The notes under the pieces: generated by a model | Database searches by the model: none | What the model was told of the DNA's origin: nothing | Seen by the model: only the letters and a program-made list of their open reading frames with translations | Source of the DNA: Bacteroidota bacterium | Lineage (GTDB): Bacteria; Bacteroidota; Bacteroidia; Bacteroidales; Dysgonomonadaceae | Length of the DNA: 25,318 bases | NCBI GenBank assembly: GCA_023399295.1 | Contig: JAEWQF010000073.1 | Coordinates: forward strand, 1-25,318 | Reading direction: 5' to 3' | Shown here: positions 8,208 through 16,842 of the stretch, piece by piece | How the letters are laid out: every line of letters starts with the position of its first letter | Numbering within the stretch: position 1 is the stretch's first letter | Program-made: the position numbers and the translations under genes

Positions 8208-9245
8208 ATGAAACGGTTGTTGTTCTCTTGCTGCATCTGCTGGTGGCTTTCGGCTGCCATCCTCTCTCCACAGGAACCATTTCGTGTGATGTTCTACAAC
8301 GTGGAGAACCTCTTCGACACGGAGAACGACTCACTGAAACAGGATGATGAGTTCCTGCCGGAGGGGTTCATGCGCTGGACGCCCTATAAATACTGGGAGA
8401 AGCTGCGCAACATCACCAGGGTGATTACAGCGGTGGGTGAGATTTACCCACCCGCAGTGGTGGGTCTGTGTGAGGTTGAGAACGACAGCGTCTTGTTCGA
8501 CCTCACCCGACGCTCTCCACTACGGGCTCAGGACTACCAATATCTTGTCACCAACTCGCCAGACGAACGGGGCATCGATGTGGCACTGCTGTACCAACCC
8601 CATCAGTTCCGGCTGCTTGAGACCGCCGAATATCAGATTGTCTTCCGGCAGCAGGGAAGAAGACCCACCCGCAACATCCTTCATGTGGCAGGTGAGGTAA
8701 TCAGTGGCGATACCCTGGACCTGTTTGTCTGCCATTTCCCATCCCGTAGTGAGGGACGACTGGAGAGTGAACCGGCACGCATCGACGCAGCACGGCTGTT
8801 GAGAAGAAAATGTGACAGCATCTTCAGTGTGCGTGAGCATGCCCACATCCTGATCATGGGCGATTTCAACGACCACCCTGAAGACAACAGTCTCTCCCTG
8901 GCACTCCGGGCAAAGAGACAGGAGGAATCTCCAAAGCATGATGCGCTCTACAACCTTTTTTACGCTTTCACCTCGAACCAGGAACAAGGCAGTTACAAGT
9001 ATCAGGGAAGGTGGGAGGTGTTGGATCAGTTCATAGTCAGCGGCAACCTGCTGGCGCCGGACAACCCCATCCGCATCAAAGGAGGCAGCATAGAGATCTT
9101 CCGCCCTCCTTTTCTGCTGGAGGATGACAACCGCTACTACGGCATGAAGCCCTTCCGCACCAACCAGGGTCCACGTTACCTGGGTGGCTTCAGCGATCAC
9201 CTGCCCATCAGGATGGATTTGATCATTCGTGATGCGGATCAGTGA
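8208..9245 (+). CDS. Secreted endonuclease/exonuclease/phosphatase (DNase I fold) family protein
   Basis: A 345-residue protein with an N-terminal signal peptide (MKRLLFSCCICWWLSAAILS), so it acts outside the cytoplasm. The DNase-I-fold signatures appear in order: FYNVENLFDTEND, VVGLCEVEND (metal-binding Glu), CHFPSRSEG, IMGDFNDHPED and the C-terminal GFSDHLPI with the catalytic His. The fold covers nucleases, sphingomyelinases and inositol phosphatases; FYNVENLFD is common in the Bacteroidota group usually annotated as endonuclease, but substrate is not determined by sequence. I prefer the ATG at 8208; a GTG two codons earlier (8202) is possible. It lies 24 nt after pepD and is likely co-transcribed, with the tatA promoter following. 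Confidence 0.85.
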   Translation: MKRLLFSCCICWWLSAAILSPQEPFRVMFYNVENLFDTENDSLKQDDEFLPEGFMRWTPYKYWEKLRNITRVITAVGEIYPPAVVGLCEVENDSVLFDLTRRSPLRAQDYQYLVTNSPDERGIDVALLYQPHQFRLLETAEYQIVFRQQGRRPTRNILHVAGEVISGDTLDLFVCHFPSRSEGRLESEPARIDAARLLRRKCDSIFSVREHAHILIMGDFNDHPEDNSLSLALRAKRQEESPKHDALYNLFYAFTSNQEQGSYKYQGRWEVLDQFIVSGNLLAPDNPIRIKGGSIEIFRPPFLLEDDNRYYGMKPFRTNQGPRYLGGFSDHLPIRMDLIIRDADQ

Positions 9246-9309
9246 CCCGTTCCTCTGCGACATGATCAAACTTTATCTTAAAAAGCAGGGTTCTCATGCA
9301 AATAAATTA

Positions 9310-9317
9310 TACATTTG
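9310..9317 (+). promoter_or_regulatory. -7 box upstream of tatA
   Basis: TACATTTG matches TAnnTTTG exactly and lies 49 nt before the tatA ATG. No good -33 TTTG is present at 19-20 nt. The following leader has overlapping GTATAC/GTATCATAC inverted repeats (9324-9341). Confidence 0.5.
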
Positions 9318-9365
9318 CATCCTGTATACATTGTATCATACAACAACAACAAATCATCGAGATCT

Positions 9366-9569
9366 ATGAATCCACTGCTGATTAACTTAAACGGATGGGA
9401 GATACCCATCATTGTACTTGTCGTCCTCATCCTGTTCGGGGGGAAAAAAATACCTGAATTCATGAAGGGATTGGGAAAAGGGATCAACAGCTTCAAAAGG
9501 GGATTGAAAGACATTGAGGAAGATATCAAGACTGATTCTACCGACAACAAATCCACAAACGAGAAGTAA
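9366..9569 (+). CDS. tatA: Sec-independent protein translocase subunit TatA/TatE
   Basis: A 67-residue protein with the TatA plan: a short N-terminus, one membrane helix (WEIPIIVLVVLILF, about 10-23), the hinge FGGKKIPEFMKGLGKG, an amphipathic helix (SFKRGLKDIEEDI) and an acidic/polar tail. With TatC it forms the twin-arginine translocase, which exports folded proteins. I start at ATG 9366; the open frame runs further upstream to 9315 but would overlap the promoter and adds nothing family-like. tatC follows 127 nt downstream. No tatB-like gene is present, consistent with the minimal TatA-TatC systems of many Bacteroidota. Confidence 0.93.
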   Translation: MNPLLINLNGWEIPIIVLVVLILFGGKKIPEFMKGLGKGINSFKRGLKDIEEDIKTDSTDNKSTNEK

Positions 9570-9696
9570 GCCCTTACCTGTAGTTGCTCCAACCGGGCAA
9601 CCACAGCGTTCCTTTTTTCACACTCAATTGTTCCCGGGCAGGACCTGTCAAACAAGCTTGTGCCCGTGATACCGAATCCGATAGCGAAGGGTATAC

Positions 9697-10527
9697 ATGA
9701 TAGAGAAAGAAATGTCCTTTTGGGATCACCTGGAAGAGTTCAGGTGGACACTGATTCGTATCATCGTGGCTGTGGTCACTTTCTCCATCGCCGGATTCAT
9801 TCTAATCCCCAGGATCTTCGACAATGTGATCCTGGCTGCCCGCTCATCCGATTTCATCACCTATCGCTTCCTGGATAAAGCGGGGCAGTTCATTCCGTTC
9901 CTGCCCGACTTCTCTGCAGAGGTCTTTGAGGTGGAGATACTCAACATCAGCATGACCACCCAGTTCATGACCTACATCTCCACCTCACTCTCATTTGGCG
10001 TGCTCTGCACCATTCCCTACATCCTCTATGAGTTGTGGAGGTTCGTCAGCCCTGCGCTCTACGACAACGAAGCCAAAGGGGTGAAGACCGCTTTCGGATT
10101 CGGTGGCTTCATGTTTGTGATGGGTTGCATGGTGGGTTATTTCGTGGTGTTCCCGCTGATCTTCCGCTTTCTGATCACCTTCGAGTTGAGTGACTCCATC
10201 GAGAACATGATCTCGCTCGACTCCTACATGAGCAATTTCTACACCCTGATCCTGATCATGGGTCTGGTCTTTGAGCTGCCACTTGTCTTCTGGCTCTTGT
10301 CGAACCTGGGACTGGTATACCGCCCCTTCTTCCGGAAGTACCGCCGTCATGCCGTGGTGGGATCACTCCTGGCGGCGGCACTGATCACTCCCTCGGGCGA
10401 TCCCTTCTCCCTGTTCGTCGTCACCATCCCCATCTACATGCTCTGGGAGATCAGTGCCTTTATGGTCAAGAAAGAACCGCCTCTTGAGGAAGAGGAGGAT
10501 GAGAATTTACCGGCTGTCCTGGACTAA
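9697..10527 (+). CDS. tatC: Sec-independent protein translocase subunit TatC
   Basis: A 276-residue polytopic inner-membrane protein, the receptor for twin-arginine signal peptides. The N-terminus EKEMSFWDHLEEFRWTLIR has the conserved HLEELR-like recognition motif. Six hydrophobic stretches follow, with the periplasmic FLPDFSAEVFEVEI region and LWRFVSPALYDNEAKG at about 108-123 before transmembrane segment 3. FELPLVFWLLSNLGLV and ALITPSGDPFSLFVVTIPIYMLWEIS are typical TatC segments. The tail is acidic (EEEEDENLPAVLD). ATG 9697 is chosen; a second in-frame ATG at 9712 would shorten it by five residues. It converges with yccF, and only about 20 nt separates the stops with no clear terminator. 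Confidence 0.95.
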   Translation: MIEKEMSFWDHLEEFRWTLIRIIVAVVTFSIAGFILIPRIFDNVILAARSSDFITYRFLDKAGQFIPFLPDFSAEVFEVEILNISMTTQFMTYISTSLSFGVLCTIPYILYELWRFVSPALYDNEAKGVKTAFGFGGFMFVMGCMVGYFVVFPLIFRFLITFELSDSIENMISLDSYMSNFYTLILIMGLVFELPLVFWLLSNLGLVYRPFFRKYRRHAVVGSLLAAALITPSGDPFSLFVVTIPIYMLWEISAFMVKKEPPLEEEEDENLPAVLD

Positions 10528-10548
10528 AGGCAGAGGACAATTGATTCT

Positions 10549-10923
10549 TCAGCTGTTGACAATCTCTTTGCCAAAAGGAGTCAGCGCCAGTCTCATCAGC
10601 TTGAAATGCTGATTGCCGAACGGAATCCCAATGATGGTGATGTAAAAGAGCAGGCCAAACAACAGATGGGTCAGCACAATGGGCAAACCGCCCACAAAGA
10701 ACCAGATCACATTCATCAGCAGGGAGAGGCAGCCCGATGCGGACTCCCGCTGCTTCACCTTCTTGCCAAACGGCCAGAGTGCCATTTCAGCCAGCTTCAG
10801 TGATTGCAAGCCAAAGGGGATGCCGATGATGGTGATCATCAGCACCAGGCTGCCCCACACATATTCAATGGCAATAAAGATGCCACCGAATACGAACCAG
10901 ACAATGTTTCCCAGCGTTTTCAT
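10549..10923 (-). CDS. YccF domain-containing inner-membrane protein
   Basis: A 124-residue protein with two tandem copies of the YccF domain. The first is about residues 4-52 (NIVWFVFGG through ITIIGIPFGLQSLKLAEMALWPFGKKV). The second is about residues 68-122 (NVIWFFVGG through ITIIGIPFGNQHFKLMRLALTPFGKEI). Each copy has a hydrophobic hairpin with the IGIPFG motif and an aromatic-Pro-Phe-Gly-Lys end. Members are inner-membrane proteins without a defined function. Its ATG overlaps the ridA stop (ATGA at 10920-10923), so the two are translationally coupled at the distal end of the recN operon. Confidence 0.86.
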   Translation of the reverse strand: MKTLGNIVWFVFGGIFIAIEYVWGSLVLMITIIGIPFGLQSLKLAEMALWPFGKKVKQRESASGCLSLLMNVIWFFVGGLPIVLTHLLFGLLFYITIIGIPFGNQHFKLMRLALTPFGKEIVNS

Positions 10924-11300
10924 CGCATCGCGATCACTTCAATCTCCACCAGTGCACTCTTTGGCAGTGCTTTCGCAGCAAAGGCCGAACGGGCAGGGAA
11001 GCTGTCTTCGAACTGTGCGGCATACACCTCGTTCATATCGCCAAAAAGCGACATCTCCTGCAGAAATACGGTTGTTTTGACAATCTGCTCCGTTGTCATC
11101 CCGACAGCAGCCAGCACCGCACGGATATTGACAAATATCTGCGCAGTCTGTTCCCTGATTCCGCCTGGAACCAGGTCCCCCGTTGCCGGGTCAATGGGGA
11201 GCATGCCCGACAAGAAGAGCATCCCGTTCATCTCTATTGCCTGGCTGTATGGGCCAATGGCTGCCGGCGCGTGTTCAGTGGAAATAACTTTCTTTTTCAT
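10920..11300 (-). CDS. ridA: RidA family enamine/imine deaminase
   Basis: A 126-residue YjgF/YER057c/UK114 protein of standard length. RidA hydrolyses reactive enamine/imine intermediates, such as 2-aminoacrylate, formed by PLP enzymes and so protects the cell. Visible signatures are APAAIGPYSQAI (11-22), the LSGMLPIDPATGDLV strand (30-44) and the C-terminal FPARSAFAAKALPKSALVEIE. In that last stretch Arg104 and Glu119 correspond to the substrate carboxylate-binding Arg and the catalytic-site Glu of active RidA. It sits between rlmB and yccF; a heptamer-repeat element (11306-11342) lies just upstream of the ATG. Confidence 0.93.
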   Translation of the reverse strand: MKKKVISTEHAPAAIGPYSQAIEMNGMLFLSGMLPIDPATGDLVPGGIREQTAQIFVNIRAVLAAVGMTTEQIVKTTVFLQEMSLFGDMNEVYAAQFEDSFPARSAFAAKALPKSALVEIEVIAMR

Positions 11301-11305
11301 GACCT

Positions 11306-11342
11306 ACATGGCATTTAGCCGTCAGCAATCAGCTGTCAGCTC
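11306..11342 (-). repeat. Heptamer-repeat leader element, copy 1 (upstream of ridA)
   Basis: Read on the minus strand, five heptads AGCTGAC-AGCTGAT-TGCTGAC-GGCTAAA-TGCCATG end six bases before the ridA ATG. About 30 of 37 positions match the element upstream of rpsU (20914-20950) in the same orientation relative to the gene. Confidence 0.6.
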
Positions 11343-11372
11343 CTATTTATAATTCAGTTCATTGATCAATCT

Positions 11373-12113
11373 TTATGACAACCCCCGTTGCCTTATGACC
11401 TCATAGATTAAGACACCGGCAGCCACCGAGACATTGAGCGACCGGATCGCACCAAACTGCGGGATTTTCACCAGCTCATCGCTTACCCGCAGATGATCCG
11501 TTGCGACCCCTGTATCCTCGGAACCCATCACGATGGCTACCGGGACAGTCAGATCGCTTTCGGTGTAAGTGGCCGCTGCCTTCTCGGTTGCAGCAACCAC
11601 CTTCACTCCGCTGTTCTTCAGGTAGATGATCGCATCCTTCAAACTCTGCTCCCGGCATACAGGGATGGTATGCAATGCCCCGGCGGAGGTTTTCACCGCA
11701 TCGGCATTCACCGAGACGCTCCCACGTACAGGGATGACGATGGCATCAACACCCGCCACCTCACAGGTGCGGGCAATCGCGCCGAAGTTACGCACATCAG
11801 TGAGCCCATCGAGGAGCAGTATCAAGGGGACCTTGCCCTCCTCATAAAGCAGCGGAATGATCTGTTCCAGCTTCTGGTAGGCAACTGCCGATGTGAAGGC
11901 AATCACCCCTTGGTGATTTTTGCGGGTGACCCGATCGATCCGCTCCACCGGTACCCGTTGCATCGGGATCTCCCGATCACGCAACAGCTGTTGCAGCTCC
12001 ATATAGAGTTCTCCCGAAAGGTCACGCTTCACCAGTACCTTGTCAATCTCTTTCCCGGCTTCAATCGCCTCAATTACGGCACGGATGCCGAAGATCATCT
12101 CTTTTTCTTTCAT
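11373..12113 (-). CDS. rlmB: 23S rRNA (guanosine-2'-O-)-methyltransferase RlmB, TrmH/SpoU family
   Basis: A 246-residue SPOUT methyltransferase. The N-terminal ~75 residues are the L30e-like substrate-binding domain (EMIFGIRAVIEAI). The knotted SAM-binding domain follows with all three SpoU motifs: N109-FGAIARTCEVAG, GSEDTGV near 198, and IPQFGAIRSLNVSVAAG near 217-233. By family it 2'-O-methylates G2251 of 23S rRNA; a tRNA target is less likely given the domain plan. I take the ATG at 12113; the open frame also permits a TTG one codon earlier. It starts four bases after the recN stop and is part of the DUF4835-recN-rlmB operon. Confidence 0.92.
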   Translation of the reverse strand: MKEKEMIFGIRAVIEAIEAGKEIDKVLVKRDLSGELYMELQQLLRDREIPMQRVPVERIDRVTRKNHQGVIAFTSAVAYQKLEQIIPLLYEEGKVPLILLLDGLTDVRNFGAIARTCEVAGVDAIVIPVRGSVSVNADAVKTSAGALHTIPVCREQSLKDAIIYLKNSGVKVVAATEKAAATYTESDLTVPVAIVMGSEDTGVATDHLRVSDELVKIPQFGAIRSLNVSVAAGVLIYEVIRQRGLS

Positions 12114-12117
12114 CAAT

Positions 12118-13779
12118 TCAAGTTGTTTTGAGCATCACCCTGGCATTCTCCACGGCTTGTTCTGTTACTTCGGCACCGCTCAGCATGCGGGCAATCTCAC
12201 CTACCCGCTCCTCTCCGGCAAGCTTCATGATTCCCGTAGCCACACTGTGACCCCTTTCTTCCTTGTACACCACAAAGTGATGCGCTCCCTTCGAAGCGAT
12301 CTGTGGCAGATGGGTGATACCAATCACCTGCATCGTCCGGCTCATCTGCTTCATCACTGCCCCCACGCGGTCGGCGACCTCTCCTGAGGTGCCGGTGTCG
12401 ATTTCATCGAAGATGATGGCCGGCAAGGCCGTGGCACCGGCGATCATCGCCTTGAGCGACAACATCAGGCGGGAGATCTCACCTCCCGATGCAATTTGAG
12501 AGACCGGCTGAAGGGTCATGTTCTTGTTGGCCGAAAAGAGGAACTCCACCTCATCACCACCTGTCACATCGGGTTCTTTCCGGGGTGTGATCTTACAGTG
12601 AAAACGGGCATGGGGCATCTTCAGGTATTCCAGTTGTGTGGTGAGTTGCCGCTCAATTGCCGGGGTGGCTGCGCATCGTTTCTCATGCAACAACTGAGCC
12701 ATCTCCCTCATGATCCGCTGTTTGTCGGCAGCATCCCTCTCCAGCACCTCCAGTTGCTCGTCGAGTGAATCGATCTGCTGCAATTTAGTGCCGATCTCAT
12801 CACGCAAGGCAATCAACTGCTCCACTGCGGTGAGACCATGTTTCTTCTCCAAATCATAAAGCATGCCGAGTCGTTCCTCCACAATCTGCTGACGTCCCGG
12901 ATTGAACTCCACCTGTTCAAACAGGCGGGATGCTTCATCAGCTACATCTTTCAAGTCGAGGTAGGCCGACTCAACCCTCTCAGCCAGGGGAACCACCCGG
13001 GGAAAGAGAGTCTGAAGCGATTGCAGTCTCTCTCTTACGGTGCGAAGCATGGCAGCCACATTTTGGCCTTCACCCGAAAGAAGATCGGTGGCAGCAAAGA
13101 GACCCGACTTGATCTCCTCAGAATGGGTCAACGCTTCCAGCTCTTCTTCCAACTGCACCTGTTCACCCGCTACCAGTGATGCTTCGGTGAGTGCGGTATG
13201 TTGAAAACGGAGGTAATCCTCCTCCTCTCTGTTGCGACGGTTCTGTTCCCGCAGTTCACGGAGGCTCTTCTCAGCTTCGCGATAGGCATTGTAGCTTTGC
13301 TTGTAATCCGCCTGTTCCATCCCGGTATCCGCCAGCAAATCCACCACGTTGAGCTGAAACAGGTTGTCGTTCAATGAGAGGTTCTGGTGCTGCGAATGGA
13401 TGTCGATGAGTCGCTCACCCAGCATCTTCAGTTCGTTCAGATATACCGGTGAATCGTTGATGAAGGCTCGGGATCTGCCGGTAGCCCATATCTCGCGCCG
13501 CAGGATGCATTCATCGCCATCGTAGACCCATTCATGCTCATCGAAGAGCGGTTTCAACCGGTAGGCGGATATATCAAACAAACCCTCAATCACACATTTC
13601 GACTCATCCTGTTTCACATGCCGCAATTCGGCACGCTGACCCAGGATGAGTGAGAGCGCACCCAGGATGATCGATTTGCCGGCACCGGTTTCACCGGTGA
13701 TCACAGTAAAACCCCTGTCGAAAGTGATTTGCAGTGAATCGATCAATGCATAGTTTTCAATTGACAATCTCTTTAGCAT
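12118..13779 (-). CDS. recN: DNA repair protein RecN
   Basis: A 553-residue SMC-like ATPase acting in double-strand-break repair, of normal length. Walker A GETGAGKS is at residues 29-36 after MLKRLSIENYALID. The ABC signature ASGGEISRLMLSLK lies near 430, and Walker B ALPAIIFDEIDTGTSGEVADRVG near 455. Between them is a charged, Glu/Gln/Arg-rich coiled-coil region (about 150-380). ITHLPQIASKGAHHFVVYKEE near 490 is the switch region. The ATG at 13779 lies six bases after the DUF4835 stop, and the stop is followed four bases later by rlmB, so this is the middle of a tight operon. Confidence 0.96.
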   Translation of the reverse strand: MLKRLSIENYALIDSLQITFDRGFTVITGETGAGKSIILGALSLILGQRAELRHVKQDESKCVIEGLFDISAYRLKPLFDEHEWVYDGDECILRREIWATGRSRAFINDSPVYLNELKMLGERLIDIHSQHQNLSLNDNLFQLNVVDLLADTGMEQADYKQSYNAYREAEKSLRELREQNRRNREEEDYLRFQHTALTEASLVAGEQVQLEEELEALTHSEEIKSGLFAATDLLSGEGQNVAAMLRTVRERLQSLQTLFPRVVPLAERVESAYLDLKDVADEASRLFEQVEFNPGRQQIVEERLGMLYDLEKKHGLTAVEQLIALRDEIGTKLQQIDSLDEQLEVLERDAADKQRIMREMAQLLHEKRCAATPAIERQLTTQLEYLKMPHARFHCKITPRKEPDVTGGDEVEFLFSANKNMTLQPVSQIASGGEISRLMLSLKAMIAGATALPAIIFDEIDTGTSGEVADRVGAVMKQMSRTMQVIGITHLPQIASKGAHHFVVYKEERGHSVATGIMKLAGEERVGEIARMLSGAEVTEQAVENARVMLKTT

Positions 13780-13785
13780 AAACAG

Positions 13786-14661
13786 TTATTCTCTCAACAT
13801 TTCGAGTTCTTCGTTTCTGGTGGGGTAGATTTCACTCAGCAGTGCCAGCCATTGCTTTCTCACCGCACGATCATCCCTGGCCAGAATTGACACCAAATCC
13901 TGTAATCCGGCATCGGCAAAGAGGGTAAGCATCGGATGGCCGGGGCGTTCACGGTGCAGCGAATGGAGCACCCCTACCGCTTCGGCTGCCGTTGTGAGGT
14001 GGGGCTGGGAATGCAATCGATGCCACATCAAACGGTATTCTTCCAGTGAACCGTCGTTAAAAGAGGCTGCGATGGCAGTACGATTGCCTGGCCGGCGACT
14101 CATCTCCCATCCCCTCCATCCATGCGACGCTGCCCCGGAGGCAATCTGTTCCATCATCCGGAAAAAGGGTGTCCCTCCCAGTGCCTCAGTGGCATCCCGC
14201 TCAAGGGCCAGGATCAGACAGGAGTAATAGGCAGCCACTGCGGTCAGGTTGTCACGGATCGCATAGCGGTCGAATGTGAGTGGCTGATAGGCAGTATAAC
14301 TGAAATCGATTTCCTTGTCGCGTACAACCAACAGGGTAACTCCTGCCCTGTCGGCATCACCTCTCGTGGCTGCGTGCACATAGAGCTCACCACGAAATGA
14401 GTCACTCGAAAGGCGCTCGGTTACGAGCAGGGTAAAAGTGCAGAGGGTCTTGTGATCCGTCTGTGTAAAACTGTCACCCCACCGGTGACCGTTGAGGAGT
14501 GCATGCAGGGACTCCTCCAGTGAGTGGAACAGATCGCTGTGGCCCCCCTGCACGGCGCTGCTCTTCACAGTCACCGCCGCACGAAGCTCCTGGGCTGACA
14601 GGTTGGTTAAACCCGTCATGCAGCCCCAAAGCAGGAAGAAGCCAATCACAATCCCTCTCAT
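13786..14661 (-). CDS. DUF4835 family secreted protein
   Basis: A 291-residue protein with a signal peptide of about 24 residues (MRGIVIGFFLLWGCMTGLTN, cleavage probably after LSA). The mature start QELRAAVTVKSSAVQ, the ALLNGHRWGD region and the FDRYAIRDNLTAVAAYYSCLIL segment are typical of DUF4835. This Bacteroidota-restricted family is regularly found directly upstream of recN. It is probably periplasmic or surface-exposed; no enzymatic motif is seen and its role is unknown. It is the first gene of the operon, six bases before recN. Confidence 0.85.
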   Translation of the reverse strand: MRGIVIGFFLLWGCMTGLTNLSAQELRAAVTVKSSAVQGGHSDLFHSLEESLHALLNGHRWGDSFTQTDHKTLCTFTLLVTERLSSDSFRGELYVHAATRGDADRAGVTLLVVRDKEIDFSYTAYQPLTFDRYAIRDNLTAVAAYYSCLILALERDATEALGGTPFFRMMEQIASGAASHGWRGWEMSRRPGNRTAIAASFNDGSLEEYRLMWHRLHSQPHLTTAAEAVGVLHSLHRERPGHPMLTLFADAGLQDLVSILARDDRAVRKQWLALLSEIYPTRNEELEMLRE

Positions 14662-14713
14662 TGTATCGCGTCAGTTGCTTCCGGAATCTGTTTGAAATAC
14701 CGGTAATTCCCCA

Positions 14714-14721
14714 CAAAAATA
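14714..14721 (-). promoter_or_regulatory. -7 box for the DUF4835-recN-rlmB operon
   Basis: TATTTTTG on the minus strand matches TAnnTTTG. A clear -33 is not seen (TTTA 14 nt upstream). Start would be near 14707, giving a leader of about 45 nt. Confidence 0.45.
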
Positions 14722-14818
14722 CATATAATTCCCGATAAACACTCACTCCTGTTTCGCATCTCCATCAGATTGGGATAGAGGGCGCCAAAGAACCCATGCG
14801 AAACCCGAATCACATATC

Positions 14819-16810
14819 TCACCGGGGAGTGCTCCCTGTTGGCAGCAACACGCGGAACTCGGTACGGCGGTTCAGTTGATCGGCCACTGCCTGTTGTGCG
14901 GGAAGTAGCGTGGCAATATAAGCTTCCGTAAGACTGGCTCCCTCAAGTAGAAAGGGATGGGACAACGCATCCCTCTTGTCCACTCTCTTGGGTGATCTCT
15001 TACCCTGTCCCATTGGCAAAAGGCGTTCCTGTGAAACACCCGCCTTTGTGAGATAATCAATCACTGATTGTGCCCGACGCAGCGACAGCCCTTCGTTGTA
15101 ACTGTCGGCACCTATGCGGTCGGTATGTGCTGAGAGCTCGACCCTGATCTCAGGATGCTCACCCATGATTTGCAAGAGGTTGTCGAGCTCTTTCTTCGAC
15201 TCTTCACGAAGCACCGCGCCATTAAAATCATAAAAGATATGTTCCAGGATAACCGGCCGGTTGTAGGGTGTCATCTCAAAGTCAACAGCACAGATCGTAT
15301 CGTTGCCGGCAGGGATCGGGGCGAGCGACTGTTTCTGGTTCAAAAAGCCCTCTGCCTGTGCCAGAAAGAGATATGCGACGCCCTCTGTCGCGTTGAAATG
15401 ATAGAGACCCTCCCTATTTGTTGCCAATCGCAGACGCGAACCGTCACTGCCCACCACATCGATGATCGCACCCGGGATGAGGCGATCAGACCGGTCAGCA
15501 ACATACCCCTCTACCTGAATCATGCGCTCCACCCGTTCAAAAGCGTAGATATGATCATACCCCCTGGCATCATCCCTGTTGGAACTGAAGAATCCACGCT
15601 CCTTCCCCTGTTCAAAGGTGATGCCGAAATCATCGGCTGAAGAATTGAGTGGGGATGGCAGATGCAACAGCTGCCAATCTTTGCCGTTGTGGTCTTTCAC
15701 TGCCCGGAAGAGATCGAGCCCTCCCCTGCCGGGATGTCCATTGGATGAAAAATAAAGCACTGTGTCGTCACGCAGCGTAGGAAACATCTCATCTCCCGGG
15801 GTGTTGACAGCAGCACCGGCATGCTCTATCCTCACCACCTCCTGACGGCTGTCAAGGTGTGCCACCCATATATCTTTCCCACCTTCTCCCCCCGACATAT
15901 CCGAAACGAAAAAGAGAAGGCTCCCTGAAGCGTTTGTAGCAGGATGGGCAAACAGTGCAAGGGTGTCGTCTGTCGGGATGGCAAGCCGCTTTCCTGCCGA
16001 CCAGGCACCATCCGTCCGTCTGGAGAGATAGATCCCCGGCAGTGCGGGCTGATCCATGCCAACAACTGTCACACTGTAAAACATCAGATCACCGTTGGCC
16101 GTCACAGATGCGACTCCCTCATCAAAAGCGGTGTTAAGGGGTGATTCAATCCGCTCCGGTTTCTGCCATTCCCGGTGGCTGTTCCGTCTGGATTGATACA
16201 GATCGTGGTATTTTGTACCTGTTACGCTACTCATCCCATCACCCGGTATCTCCTCCCTCGAAGAGGTGAAATAAAGCCACTCGTCGTCGTGGGCGAGCAG
16301 GGGTGAAAAGTCACTGCGGGAAGAGTTGAAGAGATCCATCCGCCGAATACGGTAGCGGGACGATGCATGCGCCGGCTCCCGCGAGTCGTCCATCGACTGC
16401 CTGGCACCCTGCAATCCCTCCAACGCGATCGGATCATCGGGGAGATGGGTCAGATAGGTGTTGTATGCATCCACAGCTCCTGAGTAGTCACCCGCACGGT
16501 GAAGCATCTGACCCAGACGAAGCAACGCCACCTTGTCGGGATAGCCATGACGAATGGCGTTGGCATAGGCTGTGGCAGCATGCCCCGACCGGTTCAACTG
16601 CCGGTAGTTCTCGGCCATTTCAAAAGCGATCACACCCCGCAGGGCTCCTTCCTGACGGGCTGTTTGCCGGTAGAGACTCCGGTAAGCAGTGACCGCCTCA
16701 TGATATTCACCCCGTACATAGGATCCCCTGGCATCACTGAGGCGCACCCTGTGACAGGAGAGCGTCAGCAACAGCGTCAACAACAGCAGATATGGATGGA
16801 TTCGCCTCAA
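14819..16810 (-). CDS. PorE-like OmpA-family lipoprotein (TPR, PD40 propeller, CarboxypepD_reg, OmpA C-terminal)
   Basis: Read from a TTG at 16810 (663 residues) it starts with a clean lipoprotein signal, RRIHPYLLLLTLLLTLSC, with the lipid-anchored Cys at 19. Domains in order: TPR repeats about 30-135; PD40/WD40-like beta-propeller about 155-425 (FTSSREEIPGDG, FVSDMSGGEGGKDIW, YFSSNGHPGRGGLDLF, FFSSNRDDARGYDHIY); carboxypeptidase-regulatory-like domain about 430-513; OmpA peptidoglycan-binding domain about 520-655 (ELSAHTDRIGADSYNEGLSLRRAQ). This is the architecture of Porphyromonas gingivalis PorE (PG1058), a type IX secretion component, but paralogues with other roles exist. The final domain has a ~38-residue insertion before NRRTEFRVL. 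Upstream ATG codons (16852, 16891) extend the frame but place a terminator hairpin inside the coding sequence, so the start is uncertain. Confidence 0.8.
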   Translation of the reverse strand: MRRIHPYLLLLTLLLTLSCHRVRLSDARGSYVRGEYHEAVTAYRSLYRQTARQEGALRGVIAFEMAENYRQLNRSGHAATAYANAIRHGYPDKVALLRLGQMLHRAGDYSGAVDAYNTYLTHLPDDPIALEGLQGARQSMDDSREPAHASSRYRIRRMDLFNSSRSDFSPLLAHDDEWLYFTSSREEIPGDGMSSVTGTKYHDLYQSRRNSHREWQKPERIESPLNTAFDEGVASVTANGDLMFYSVTVVGMDQPALPGIYLSRRTDGAWSAGKRLAIPTDDTLALFAHPATNASGSLLFFVSDMSGGEGGKDIWVAHLDSRQEVVRIEHAGAAVNTPGDEMFPTLRDDTVLYFSSNGHPGRGGLDLFRAVKDHNGKDWQLLHLPSPLNSSADDFGITFEQGKERGFFSSNRDDARGYDHIYAFERVERMIQVEGYVADRSDRLIPGAIIDVVGSDGSRLRLATNREGLYHFNATEGVAYLFLAQAEGFLNQKQSLAPIPAGNDTICAVDFEMTPYNRPVILEHIFYDFNGAVLREESKKELDNLLQIMGEHPEIRVELSAHTDRIGADSYNEGLSLRRAQSVIDYLTKAGVSQERLLPMGQGKRSPKRVDKRDALSHPFLLEGASLTEAYIATLLPAQQAVADQLNRRTEFRVLLPTGSTPR

Positions 16811-16842
16811 GAAAAAAATCCGTTTAGTGACTAAACGGATTG
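16811..16842 (-). terminator. Strong terminator hairpin overlapping the 5' end of the PorE-like gene
   Basis: AATCCGTTTAG and CTAAACGGATT form a perfect 11-bp stem with a 3-nt loop (16818-16842), followed on the minus strand by T7. It lies 64-95 nt after the DUF4301 stop and ends one base before the TTG proposed as start of the PorE-like gene. Confidence 0.88.
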
